Origin: Harmothoe impar
Lineage: Eukaryota; Annelida; Polychaeta; Phyllodocida; Polynoidae
NCBI GenBank assembly: GCA_947462335.1
Contig: OX381708.1
Span: forward strand, 38,877,377-38,941,376
Reading direction: 5' to 3'
Length of the DNA stretch: 64,000 nt
A program made the translations under genes and the position numbers. The stretch's first letter is position 1; each line of letters starts with the position of its first letter. Positions 51,651 through 63,085 of this stretch are shown here, piece by piece. The notes under the pieces are model-generated. The model was given only the letters and a program-made list of their open reading frames with translations, was not told where the DNA came from and made no database searches.

Positions 51651-54600
51651 GAATATGATCAAAATGTCACCCATCAAAAACAAAACATGGGACATTACTT
51701 TCTGGCTTTTAGTCTAATGAGCAATAACATGAAAGTGGAAAAATTGGACAGTGCTGACTGTGACACATGGATAAAACAATAGTTTTAGAAATCCCAACAA
51801 AGAAGAAAGAAACAAGCCAAATTGCTGACTAACACTTTGTAGGTAATGTACTGGCTATTATGAACGGTTCTGGAATAAACTATTGAGTTAATCATAACAC
51901 TAGGAATAGGCCAACCGAACTAAATGTAGGTGTGTAGTTGCAAATCCCGCTAAAAGTGGAAGGAACAGGAGGAGGGGGGGGATACATTGGGTAGAGTGGG
52001 GGAGTTAAAAAGGGATGGCTAGCAAGGAAATGGCGGAGAGTGTGTAGAAAAGACAGAAGAGTATGACAGAATATACGAGAGTGTGTAAAGAGTTCCAGAG
52101 TCGTACTGCTTTGAGGGGGTATATATATATGGTTGGTGCCAATGAGAGTAAGGGTTAAGCAGTGGGGGCCTTGGCTATATGGGGGTGGGAGTGCATTGGA
52201 GGGGAAGTGGCTAGAGAGGCCGCGGCAGTTGGCATTTGCACACCGGGCAGCTTGTTATTTCAAACCACCGGTTCCCAAATGTCATGGAAGCAATAAAATC
52301 GACCCCAGCGTTTTAAAAATGTAGTCTACAAAGTAAGAATTCCACCTATGTTGTGGTGAAAATGTAACAAGCTGAACAAATGCCGTTAAAAAGAAAAAAT
52401 AAAGATAACTGGGGCTGGGTTATTTGTGGTTGGAATATTCCCAGTTGGTAAAACTGAATGGATGGGTGGAAGCATAGATTATTCATGGATGCACGCTTGA
52501 TTGGGGAAGCTTTTGCTGAATGTTTACGGCCTTTGTTATTTGGGTCATGCAAATCGACTGTGCAGCTCCATATAGGTTACGGCTGTGTTTATCAACAAAC
52601 CAGAGAATTTCCATTATTATTATAGTTTGAATGTGTATATGCAGCCATACGCAGTATCTATCTTTGAAAAAACAGTAGCTCTTTCAAGACTAAAACAAAG
52701 AAAGATATAAAGAATCCTTTTTAAAAATGTTTTTGATATCCATATCATATATTTTTCCTTTAAAAAAGGACCTGGTATTGTTGTGGCAATGACTTATAAC
52801 CTCAGTGTTGCAAAATAATAAAACGATCAACATAATAGATGTGACAGGAGCGTGTGATATATCAGAGGGTTTATAATGAGGTTTTTGTTGTTAAAGTACA
52901 GGAATAAAGATTGGGGTGCTGAGAAATCCAAGGTACATCGGTTAGAGAGTTGCATCAAGCCGCATAGAAGGCATATTGCTGCTCTGAGGTCATATACTCA
53001 TTGAGGATCTAGTCATGTTACCAACGAATGCTGTTTCCATGGATACCCAGATAGAGGATGAAATGAGACTGAGGCTGGACTTCCAATGGTGTTTCCTGTC
53101 CTAGAATCACTATCATTGTCCGATAAATTTGCATAATTGTGTTGAAATTATCATACAGGGGTAACATAAAGCCTACCTTTTATCAACTGATATCTATCTC
53201 ATATATACCTTATTTTGTTCACATTATTATTATGTCACCAATACAATTGGGAATGTATAGAAAGCACAAGTGTGCCTATCTGCATTCAACTGACATTTCC
53301 TACTTGACAGCGATGGATTGGCATAGTTAGTAATGCCTGTAATATAAAGCATATATTCTTGTACGTTGTAGTCTAGGATGGACCCGGTACCCCTATCCCA
53401 GATATCATATATGAAATAGAATAAACATATATGGTCATTGTGTAAATGCCTGACTGACATAACTGTTCACATAGACTTATTGTTTACTGCCTATATTTGC
53501 TGTAGTTTGAGTGAACTGATTACAGATATCAAAGATACACAACTAAATGCATGAAAGTCACAGACCCAAAAATAAATAACCTTGGTATTTACCACCATGT
53601 GTCTTAACATGTCAAAGTGACGTCACTTCCTGTGCTGTGCATAAGGTTATGGTGCAAATACCACTACTTCATTTTGAACAGCCACGTACTCTCAATAAGC
53701 ACTCCTTTCTTTGTCGAATTGCATACATAACTGCATACACATACAGATGCAGCAAGTCCACTGAAGGACTCTGTTTAATAGGAATTCTTAATATATCAGG
53801 AACAGTATCCAGGCTAAAATGCAATTCCATATCAGAGCCATGAACGGTAGTTAATAGAGGAAATGTGTTCCGAAGGGGTTTCCTTGGAACAGCTTCATAG
53901 TTAGTTTAATCTTGGGAGTCAACGTCAGGCAGTTGCTGTCATTTGCTGTGTAGTGCTCTATGTTTTCTTGCTCCTTGTACAGACCCCTCCATTCTGGACG
54001 ATGAATCCAACTAGGTGCATACAAATGCTTTCTGTACTGACATGTACCCTTGCATGTACTTTTTAAAAGAGCACAGATGTCCTTTATTATCTCAATATGT
54101 AAACACTTATTTAAAATATCGAATACACGAATCATATTGAGTTTGTAAAGAAATATATTCTCAATGAAAGTCGCCTGACATCTATGATATAGAGTGTATA
54201 TATACATGTTCTCTCCTATATTTATCTAGAATATATAATGGGACCCTGGGGCTTTGACTATTGTGTAGGCTATTGGAGCTAGGGTGTAGATGCTTCAGCC
54301 CTAGCCGCCCCTTCCAATCTAGTGCAGGTATCAGACTGTGTTGCTTTTGTGGCTTTTCCATTTAGGAGGTTTAAATGCCTGCCATAAAGTATGTGTGCTT
54401 TGTAGAGCCTATTATAATACCTGACATACAATGTTGGGGTTGTCTGGATCTGGATGCAATAATCAGAATAACGATACTACTAATGAATAAAGCTCGCCTT
54501 TTGGTGAATTAAACTAATAGAGTCTCTGTCCTTCTTCATACAGGAACACATTGGTGTTATTTGCCAGTTAGGACTGACACTCGTATTGATACTGCGAGCT

Positions 54601-55638
54601 GCAGTGCAATCCGTGGTGGCCCTGCCCTCACTTGCATGTGCTTACCACAAGCACTATACATACTTTTGTACTTCTATCTCTGCCAAAACATGGCGGATTA
54701 CCTCAAAACTTAAGCCAGATTTCTAAAATAATCATACATAAAACACTTTTCAGATATGCAAAGTGTTTCATGGAGAACAAATTCTATAAATTACAGAAGC
54801 CATGACTTTGTTTTTATGGTTGAAATTGAAGATGAAGAACTAATTCTGATGTAAGGAAACTGCAGCGTGTGCTTGGAATAGGAGAGAAGAAAAGTAGTCG
54901 TGTTTTCTCCCCTTCTTTTACAGACGAGTGTCAGTAGTCCGAGTCGTTGGGCAAAGTCTTTTGTTAGACTGTGCTGGAAGAGTGCCGTCGTGGCTGGAAA
55001 GCCTGAGGTAGCGGCTGGTACAGTGGCCTATCCATATATGTAATAATTAATGACTGTACCCGCGTCAGGTTGTAAAGAAAGCCCCTGGAGGAGAGCAGGC
55101 GAAAGGGAGTTGCTCAGAATGTGCACATCAAAGGCACTGGGTAGACTATGCAGTTAATGTCAGCTCTATAGGGTCTGTGTAGTTGTGGGGAGGTATTCTA
55201 TAAAGATGCATGGTGTGGGGAGGATCCAAGGGGGTATTCTACAAGGGGGTGCAGAGGTCGGAAGGTTGCCGAAATGCAGGGCTCCAGGTCACACAGTCGC
55301 TTATCAGACCATTTTTTATTATAGCCACATATATGTCCAAAGGTCGCTTAAATCATTGCACCAGGTCGTCTAGAAAACAGCCCATGTCAACAGTCCCTCT
55401 CAACGGCCAACCCTCTAATGCAGCCAATCCCTCTAATGTAGAGAAATTAGGAAAAGTAAGAAAAAAGGGGGTTGGGGGCACAGCCCCCTCCATGACATAT
55501 ACACTTAACATGGCTATTCTGTAGACAGCATAGTATTTGGCGGTGCCATTATAGGTATCTTAGGATGGGGCATGGTGGTTGAAGGTATTCTAGAAGGGGA
55601 AACGTTGTGGGCAATCATTCTACTATTTTACATATATA
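51651..55638. other. Intergenic DNA, no gene recognised
   Basis: No frame with coding character or splice support. A 118-residue frame on the minus strand (53851-54207) resembles no family I know and lacks supporting signals. A GGGGGCACAGCCCCC-type hairpin lies near 55473-55488. Confidence 0.5.
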
Positions 55639-56296
55639 CACTGTAAAAAATAGATGTACTTTCAACAGGGGTCCAATGTAAAACGCTACACTGATTCACC
55701 GTTATTCTGAATACATTAAAGCATTGTAAATAGCAACCAGATTACGGTAAATCAGTGTAATGTGGCTACATCTTGTATAGGAGATTCAAATAACCGGGAT
55801 TCAACGTAGTTTGCGTATTTTGAGTATACCATCAGGTGGAGCCACATAAGTTATATTCTGCCACAGATTTTGATTTGGGAATCCCCTACACAGGAAGTGA
55901 TGTCATCAACTTAGGGAATCCCCTCAGGCAGCAATGGACAGGGGCTATTATAATAAAGCAGGTAAGTAAATCTACATGCATCCATCAATGTATGGCTTAT
56001 TTTGAACCAGAAACATTCTGCAATGGAAGTTAGGTTCTTGAAGATTATGCTGAGTGAAGAATTATGTAGAATCTGCCTAACAGGAGACCATTGGAGGGCA
56101 AATTATATTTGGGTTTTCCCTGAGTATAGGTCCCCCACTGAAGAGTGCACAGGTGTAAGGGTGGGAGGAGGAGGTGGCATTAGTACTAAACCTGGAGATC
56201 TCACTGTACAGTCAGAGCGGTACATATACATGTCTAAAGAATACAACCCCGAGTGGGGGGAATATAGGGAAGTGGGAATATTTGTCTAACAAAAAG

Positions 56297-57330
56297 CCAA
56301 TTTGGCGAGAAAAAAGTTCGAAATCGCAAAAAAGTGAAATTTCCCTAAAAACACCCTATTTGGCGAGAAAAAAGTTCGAAATCGCAAAAAAGTGAAATTT
56401 CCCTAAAAACACCCTATTTGGCGAGAAAAAAGTTCGAAATCGCAAAAAAGTGAAATTTCCCTAAAAACACCCTATTTGGCGAGAAAAAAGTTCGAAATCG
56501 CAAAAAAGTGAAATTTCCCTAAAAACACCCTATTTGGCGAGAAAAAAGTTCGAAATCGCAAAAAAGTGAAATTTCCCTAAAAACACCCTATTTGGCGAGA
56601 AAAAAGCTCGAAATCGCAAAAAAGTGAAATTTCCCTAAAAACACCCTATTTGGCGAGAAAAAAGTTCGAAATCGCAAAAAAGTGAAATTTCCCTAAAAAC
56701 ACCCTATTTGGCGAGAAAAAAGTTCGAAATCGCAAAAAAGTGAAATTTCCCTAAAAACACCCTATTTGGCGAGAAAAAAGTTCGAAATCGCAAAAAAGTG
56801 AAATTTCCCTAAAAACACCCTATTTGGCGAGAAAAAAGTTCGAAATCGCAAAAAAGTGAAATTTCCCTAAAAACACCCTATTTGGCGAGAAAAAACGTTT
56901 GGAATGGCAAAAAAGTGAAATTTCCCTGTAAACACCCTATTTGGCGAGAAAAACGTGTGGAATCGCAAAAAAGTGAAATTTCCATAAAAACACCCTATTT
57001 GGCGAGAAAAAAAGTGAAATTGCCATAAAAACACGCTATTTGGCGAGAGAAAAGTTTGAAATCGCAAAAAAGTGAAATTGCCCTAAAACGCCCTATTTGG
57101 CGAGAAAAGGTGTGAAATCGCAAAATTCAAAAAAGTGAAATTTCCCTCAAAATGGGTAGTTTGGTGAGAAAAAATTCAAAGACAGAAAAAAGTGAAATTT
57201 CCCTAAAATGGCTAGTTTGGCGAGAAAAAAATGTGAAAACGTGAGAAAGTGAAATTTCCCTAAAAATGGCTGGTTTGGCGAGAAAAATGTTCAAAAACCT
57301 GAAAACTGTGAAATTTCCCTAAAAAGTGGA
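56297..57330. repeat. 58-bp satellite array, ~10 near-identical plus ~7-8 degenerate units
   Basis: The unit starts TTTGGCGAGAAAAAAGTTCG and contains ATCGCAAAAAAGTGAAATTT and CCCTAAAAACACCCTA. Starts fall at exact 58-bp steps from 56301 to 56881, and the first ten units are almost identical (one T-to-C change in the unit at 56591). From 56881 on, the units diverge and change length, finishing near 57330. It sits wholly inside the CACTG-ended element. Units are adjacent with no unique spacers, so it is not a CRISPR array. Confidence 0.95.
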
Positions 57331-57663
57331 GGGGGGGTTATCTAGGATGTAGAAATGCATTAGGTACTCGTAGTATGGTGTAGGGGACATATGGATATAG
57401 GAGTGTATCAGGTTAGTGGTACATAGATGGAATATACCACTTAAAGTGGCTATATCAGACTTTTTTTTCTGAATTCCAAATCTTACTTATAATGTGTTGC
57501 AAGTCATGTATTATGGTCCGCCATGCACTTCCCATTTAAACAGTGGACCAACAGCCACTGTCAATATAATGTTGCCCAATTATTGGCTTCATGCGGGCAA
57601 ACTCCGGTATATGTGGTGATAATAATGATAATGACCATAATGAATAAGTCTATTCTGTTCCAG

Positions 57664-58402
57664 GAGAGGTCATGGTGGCCACAGATGGAGTGGTCACCAT
57701 GCAGGTGGCCACTTTCAAACAGCATTGGGGATGCTCTGTGGACTGCTCTACAATCTAAACATCCATTACCCAGAGAATTTGGCTGCACACTTGAATTCAT
57801 CCAAAGGTATTAGTTAAAAGATGCTTTGACATATGAAACTTTACTAATAGTTTGATAAGATAAAAAGACACATCATATAAATGACTTTATGCTGACCATT
57901 TAAGGTTAGCATAATGCTTTAACCCCTTGTACTATCTTTATGCATGACTTTTGTGCTCCATTAATGGTATATCATAATTGTGCAACAGTTATTAGATGAA
58001 GAGTGACAATGCATTTCCTGGTGTGGTTTTAACAGGTAAAAGATATATAATAGAAGATTAGCAAAAGCTCTAAGATCAAACTCTATATCAACAGTAAATG
58101 TAGTTCAATATGTAAAAAGAATATGTGTTAGATTGCAAACATATATCTCAATATTCTTATAGTCCATTTTAAGTACATTAGCAATGCGAAAGTTACAAAT
58201 AATCAAATTAATTGATAATGACATGCTTCTTCAGTGGACTGCTTGGTTTGTAAATTATAAAAAAGGTTCTGTCCAAGCTGAATGAATCATACCTCACCCT
58301 CATTTCATTTTCAGATGCTTCCTGAAAATCAACCCGACTGGTGGATCAAAAATTGCCAAGAAGAAGGCGGTGGCAGCCCCCCCCCCCACCATCGGATTCT
58401 AA
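57664..58402 (+). CDS. Two-exon gene fragment (C-terminus of an unknown protein)
   Basis: An exon at 57664-57806 follows TCTGTTCCAG and ends CCAAAG|GTATTA (phase 2). A second at 58315-58402 follows ATTTTCAG and runs to TAA at 58400-58402. Joined, the codon split gives Arg and a continuous product. Recognisable parts are GDALWTALQSKHPLP, REFGCTLEFIQRCFL, then KINPTGGSKIAKKK and a Pro-rich end. The matching phases and good splice signals support a real 3' gene end. I do not know the family. It may be the end of a protein encoded by the surrounding transposon, or a captured host fragment. No upstream exon was found before the satellite array. Confidence 0.4.
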
Positions 58403-58413
58403 CTTTAATAACC

Positions 58414-58453
58414 AAGATGTGGACTGAGTAAAGGGTTATTCAGTCCACATCTT
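58414..58453 (+). other. Perfect 14-bp stem hairpin just after a stop codon
   Basis: AAGATGTGGACTGA (58414-58427) and its exact inverse (58440-58453) enclose a 12-base loop. It starts 11 nt after the stop of the gene fragment, so in the transcript it would be a strong 3' UTR stem-loop. The sequence does not resemble the histone stem-loop. Confidence 0.7.
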
Positions 58454-58615
58454 TCTTAAAGGGTCCCAATAGGCAGAATCAAAGAGACATTTTAGCATCT
58501 ATAATGCAGGAGATATGTATTAAATATGTACATATTGTACATCTGCTTAACCATCTATTATGCTGTTTTCAAGTTTCCTCTATTATTCGATTTGAAGGTC
58601 ATGGAATATAAATAA

Positions 58616-59800
58616 GGGAGTGATCATTTTTTAACAACAGGGCGTTCCGCGCGGAGAGCGCGAAATTTTTTACACCCCTCCGGTCAAGGGGTCACAATTC
58701 CCCCCCCCCTTAGGGTCGAAAATTTGCTTTGAAGCATGGTAAAGCGCAGGCTTTTTGGCTCAAAACAGGTTAAATCCTTTTGACCCCCCCTCAAGAGGGG
58801 TCCAAATTTTTTTGCCCCCCCCCCACGGTCAAGGGGTCCAAAAATCTTTTGTTTATAGATTGATTTTGGTATTAAATTGATATCAAATCATTGCTTTGAT
58901 AGAATTAGACATATCAGACATCATTGAATCAGAATATTTTCGTTCAACAGGTTTATTGATATAACATTCTAGCTCTAGTATTATGGAATGCAAATATCAT
59001 GGGAGTAGAACAAAAGCATTCTTTTTAAAGTTTTTGAATTATAAACTGACAATTTTTCTATAAAGGGTACATGATATGAATCTTTTTGAATTCTCACTTG
59101 ATGTTTACATTTTTTTAATATTACTGGATTTAGGGAGTGTTCATTTATTAATTACAGGGGGGGGGTGGTGAGATTTCGCGCGGAGGGGCGAAATTTTTTT
59201 ACGCCCCCCCTCGAGAGCGCGTGTAACGTTTTGTGCCTCCCCCTCGCCGAAGGCGCCGAAAAATTCTCGCCCCCCCCCTTTGAACTATAATAACGCACGG
59301 GCTTTTTTGCTAAAAAGGGGCTTAAATTTTTACGCCCCCACCTCAAGAGGGGTCAGAATTCTTTACGCCCCCCCTCAGGAGGGGTCAGAAATTTTTACGC
59401 CCCCCCCAAACCCACCACCCCCCCCCCTGTAAATAATAAATGAACACTCCCTTAGTCATATATGGAGGCAACAAAGTAGGCATATATCAGTCAAAATCCT
59501 TAAAAAGAACATTTTTGATCTATTTCCACTCTTGTTTCATTCCACGACACCAATACCCTAGATTGTACCCAGTAATCTGTTTAACGAAAAGAATCCAATC
59601 CAATGATGTCTAATATGTGAAATTTTCTCAAGGCACTGATTAAGTACTAATTTAATACCGAAATTGATATTTAATTATTACTAACCCTGAAACCCTACCT
59701 TAAAAAGGGCCCCAAATAATTATCTGTTTGTTCCCCCACTCCCAACCTCAAATCCGCCAATGAAAACCCCCACCCCTGTTGTTAAAAAATGAGCACTCCC
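58616..59800. mobile_element. Outer GC-rich MITE-like element, ATAA flanks
   Basis: The ends GGGAGTGATCATTTTTTAAC and (inverted) GGGAGTGCTCATTTTTTAAC are flanked by ATAA on both sides (58612-58615 and 59801-59804). The interior has C-rich blocks alternating with AAATTTTTT, giving repeated CCCCTC..GAGGGGTC motifs. A related smaller element is inserted at 59133-59451. Confidence 0.7.
59133..59451. mobile_element. Inner 319-bp GC-rich MITE, TTA target duplication
   Basis: The ends GGGAGTGTTCATTTATTAAT and (inverted) GGGAGTGTTCATTTATTATT are flanked by TTA (59130-59132 and 59452-59454). The interior consists of ACGCCCCCCCTCnnGAGGGGTC-type units. It shares ends and interior style with the element around it, so it is a relative that landed inside the older copy. 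The TTA duplication suggests a PIF/Harbinger-type mechanism. Confidence 0.8.
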
Positions 59801-60497
59801 ATAATGCCACCCCAACAATATTTGTCACACAAATATCAAGTTGATTACTTGGATATAGGAGTGAGCACCAGCCAATCTATATGATATTATATATATATAT
59901 ATATATGTGTGTGTGCTACAATTGGAATAAACTGTTGCATAAGTTGTATGCTGTGTTCTTTTTGCTGTATTATTTTCTATATAGCCTTTCCACACTTAGA
60001 ATAGCGCTTAATCATCCGCCAGAATATAAATTATTCACCAATATATATGACATGGTCCAGGAAAAGGAACCCTTAATGAACCCTGCAATAAGGCCCCATT
60101 TCACAGAACATCCCACATATGGCTAGCAAGAAAAGTGGACAGTGGTAAAAAACAAGGAAATAAGTCGTCCAAATAACGGTGAATCTGTGCCGTAAAAACT
60201 GGGACCTCGTTGAACAGACATAGGTTTACCGTAAAATCATGTTAAATATTAGTCACTTCTTGTGGAAACAAAACGCTGATTCATTGTAGTTGTTCGATAA
60301 AACAGTGAATAACCGTATATTAAAACATTGAGTTACCGTAATACCACTGCTAAATAAACGCAGAATCTCTGTAAATTGAGAACGTTGAATCTCCGTCAAT
60401 TTAACGGGGACAGGTCCCCGTTAAAAAAACGGTGAAAGCGATGTCCCGAAAGTTGCCGGTGATTCACCGTCATTTTGACGACATTTTTTTTACAGTG

Positions 60498-61841
60498 TAT
60501 GTTTCCAATGGGGATTTTGCTGGCGACCTTACCAATGTACTCGTCGGGCAGGTTATGGTGGCTGTCTGTGCTATGATGGATGACAGGTTCCTTGCATAAT
60601 TCTGAACCCAATAGCAAAAAGAAATATGAGTGGTCCAAAGCTTTTTTTCCCTATAGAATTTTGAAAATTAAAAGCATTTCACTGTGGCAGTGACGAATTT
60701 CCACTTCCGGCATGGGGATAAGCATGATGATGTTGTAAGACATATGTGAAAGTATTAAAGTTCTATGAGAACTATTTCCATGCAAAAATCCCAACACAAT
60801 AGCAAAAAATCAATTTCCACTGAGCAGTCAAAAATAAAGCAATTAGCATGCCTCTCTTCTAAACCACAGGGTGGCAGCTGTGTATAGTGTTTACAAGATA
60901 TTCCCATTGCAGACCCAGTAACCCATCTCCATTCATAAACACATTAGTGCATTGACATCTGAACAGGTGGCAGCATGTCTCAGATGGTTTGTCACTGCTT
61001 GAGTTTCTTCATGCAAGCTGTAGATATAGATGTTATTACACACTTTATATTTAAGCCTTTAAGACTCTTGGTAGACAGAATTTAAGAGGAGAAATATATA
61101 TATTCAGGACTTTCAGGTAGTTATTGAGAAGGGTGAATTCTAGTCACTCTAGCTGGGATACCAACTTTAAAAAGAAGCAGCACCAGGTGGCACTATAAGG
61201 ACTCTCACCTGGATTTCTACCTGGCAAGCGCTATAGCCAGTCTGCCTCCACCTTCACCAGTGTGAAGGGAATTACCAAGTTTAATTCTCTCATATATATT
61301 GGGTGCTACATTGCCACACAAAGGCGTCCCCACTGGGCAATCATAGGCAGAATACAAACATGGTCACATATTATATGCTTCTCAAAGATGTAATATACAT
61401 GTCACAGAATTTTTAAGAACAAGATTTTTTAAGAACAAGATTTTCTTTATTCACCAGAAAAGTTTGACCATTTGACAGATTGGTAATAAAATATTACCTG
61501 TGAACAATGACAACGATGATCAAATATCAATGCTTTCGATATTCATATACACATAAGTGAAAGTTCATAAAAGTAGGGCGAATAAAGAAATGGTTGGGCC
61601 ATCAGTAGTACTGTTGTTAGGGTCCAACCATAATATGTTTAAATGTTTCCAGAGTTATCTAAGGTACATGTAATAACAGTTCTTGTATGGAAGAGGCGCT
61701 AAATGACAATAGATCAGGTGACAGCAGATCACGCTTCTTTTTCTTTTTATCCTTGTTGCTTTTTGTCGCCATTTTCGGGTCTTGGTTTGGCATCGTTGGT
61801 TGTACTGGGTGTTCACGCGCCTATGCGACTTGACATATTAA
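60498..61841. other. Intergenic DNA, no gene recognised
   Basis: No coding frame supported. A small tandem duplication, TTTTTAAGAACAAGA twice, lies at about 61409-61442. Confidence 0.5.
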
Positions 61842-62077
61842 AGCCTCAGTATCCTCATGTTTGGACATGCTCGGACTACACTAGAGGGCATTGCTGTGAC
61901 ACCCTTGTGCCCCTCCCCTTTTGCCTAGCTCCAATACTATGTACCTTATAAGGGCATAAGGGCATATGGATTGCCCATTCAAACATTTTATTATAGCTAT
62001 GACTGCAATGCCTACCCCCATGATGTAACAGCTCCTTGGTTGGTGTCTGACGGATAAATCACAGGTCTGGCCCTTAA

Positions 62078-62280
62078 CCCTTTAGGGGCGAGCATGGACT
62101 ATAGTCGACACCATGGGGGGCCGAGCATCGACTATAGTCGTTACCATGGGGGGCCGAGCATCGACTATTAGTCATCTTAACTCTATGGGATTGAGCAAAG
62201 GCTCGGCCCAGGGAAAGATTTTGTAAAAATATCCCGGCCCCATCACCAGAAATTCTTTTTTTTTGGTCGGCCCTAAAGGG
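62078..62280. mobile_element. 203-bp piggyBac-like MITE with internal 33-bp repeats
   Basis: The ends CCCTTTAGGGGCGAGC and, inverted, CCCTTTAGGGCCGACC are flanked by TTAA (62074-62077 and 62281-62284), matching piggyBac target choice and CCC ends. Inside, 33-bp units starting GAGCAT occur at 62090, 62123 and 62156. Each contains an ACTATAGT-centred palindrome, and the first two also contain a CCATGG. Confidence 0.8.
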
Positions 62281-62357
62281 TTAAAGGGTTAATATAAGGC
62301 AGAGGCATGAGAGAGCTCACGGCCTGTACTGGCAGTGGGGCCCTTGATGGGGGGTCC

Positions 62358-62535
62358 CCATGTCGCATGTCAATTTTAAGAAATGACCATGTGGCATGTC
62401 TATGTCGCTTAATAATTCTCATGTCCCATGTTGATTTTAAGAACTGTCCATGTCCCATGTCACTATCATTTTAATCCTCATGTCGCATGTCATTAGGCCT
62501 CATGTCCCACGTCGATTTTAAGAAATGCCCATGTC
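62358..62535. repeat. Degenerate tandem repeat around CATGTCGCATGTC
   Basis: Irregular units of roughly 50-60 bp share CATGTC(G/C)CATGT followed by (C/G)ATTTTAAGAA. Three full and several partial copies are visible. Confidence 0.7.
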
Positions 62536-62643
62536 ACCAGCTGGTCGCCATAACGAATTTAGGGGTCCAGAGTCATGATAGTGTGTGAAGGGTGGGCAGG
62601 GGTAATTATCAGCTTCCTGAGAACCGTGTGGCTAAATAGCGGT

Positions 62644-62748
62644 TACCAGTCAGTGCTATTTATGGATGGTCGGGGATCTGACTGCACCAAGCACAGGGTG
62701 CTGCATTTGTTTGATCCCCAGTCACCCATAAGTAGCACTGACTGGTCA
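62644..62748. repeat. ~105-bp hairpin with ~25-bp arms
   Basis: ACCAGTCAGTGCTATTTATG near 62646 pairs with CATAAGTAGCACTGACTGGT near 62729. A further GGGGATC/GATCCCC pair extends the stem inward. It is probably a small MITE, without an obvious target duplication. Confidence 0.7.
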
Positions 62749-63085
62749 ATCCTATCAGTAAGACGTTGTGTAGTGGTGCTGGCATGGCACGGTGGGTGGC
62801 AGGGCATTCTATTCTGCAGCTGGTAATCACAACAAACACTCAAAACCAAATAGGCAGTGCCTCCCCACGGGTGTCCAGGGCCACAGACGTGCATGACTTG
62901 AACTGTAGTGATATGTAGGCGGGTCTTACAATGCAAATTAGCAAGCTATAGGATCAAAAAGGTGTGTCCAAGCGCCAGGATACTGAGGCTTTAACGCGGG
63001 TTATAAGTTTTGTTGTAGTTTCATGCGAATATATGGGAGCCGCGTCCTACCCACCGCCTAGCCTGTCAGCGCCATCTTCCCAATC

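Larger units (their letters stand above)
55639..60497. mobile_element. Candidate 4.86-kb DNA transposon with CACTG/CAGTG ends (EnSpm/CACTA-like)
   Basis: The left end CACTGTAAAAAA at 55639 and the right end TTTTTTTTACAGTG at 60497 are inverted copies, each followed outward by TA (55637-55638 and 60498-60499), consistent with a 2-bp duplication. Subterminal regions on both sides carry many copies of a GATTCACCGT-like word in both orientations (for example 55693-55703, 55744-55755, 60176-60200 and 60460-60470). Short TIRs, CACT(A/G) ends, 2-3-bp duplications and dense subterminal repeats are hallmarks of EnSpm/CACTA. No transposase is recognised, so it may be non-autonomous. It contains the satellite array, gene fragment and nested MITEs listed separately. 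Confidence 0.5.
61842..62990. mobile_element. Candidate 1.15-kb inverted-repeat element flanked by TTAA
   Basis: The left end AGCCTCAGTATCCT (61842-61855) recurs exactly inverted at 62977-62990. A few bases further in, TTGGACA also matches. TTAA lies outside both ends (61838-61841 and 62991-62994). TTAA duplications are typical of piggyBac and some Kolobok elements. The frame at 61703-61951 crosses the left end and is not taken as a gene. It contains a smaller TTAA-flanked MITE and two repeat blocks. Confidence 0.5.

Noticed and set aside
53851..54207. 118-residue minus-strand frame
   Set aside because: No family recognised, no splice or promoter support, AT-rich codon use like the surrounding DNA.
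56297..57330. CRISPR-like array
   Set aside because: Units are head-to-tail without unique spacers, and the genome is eukaryotic.
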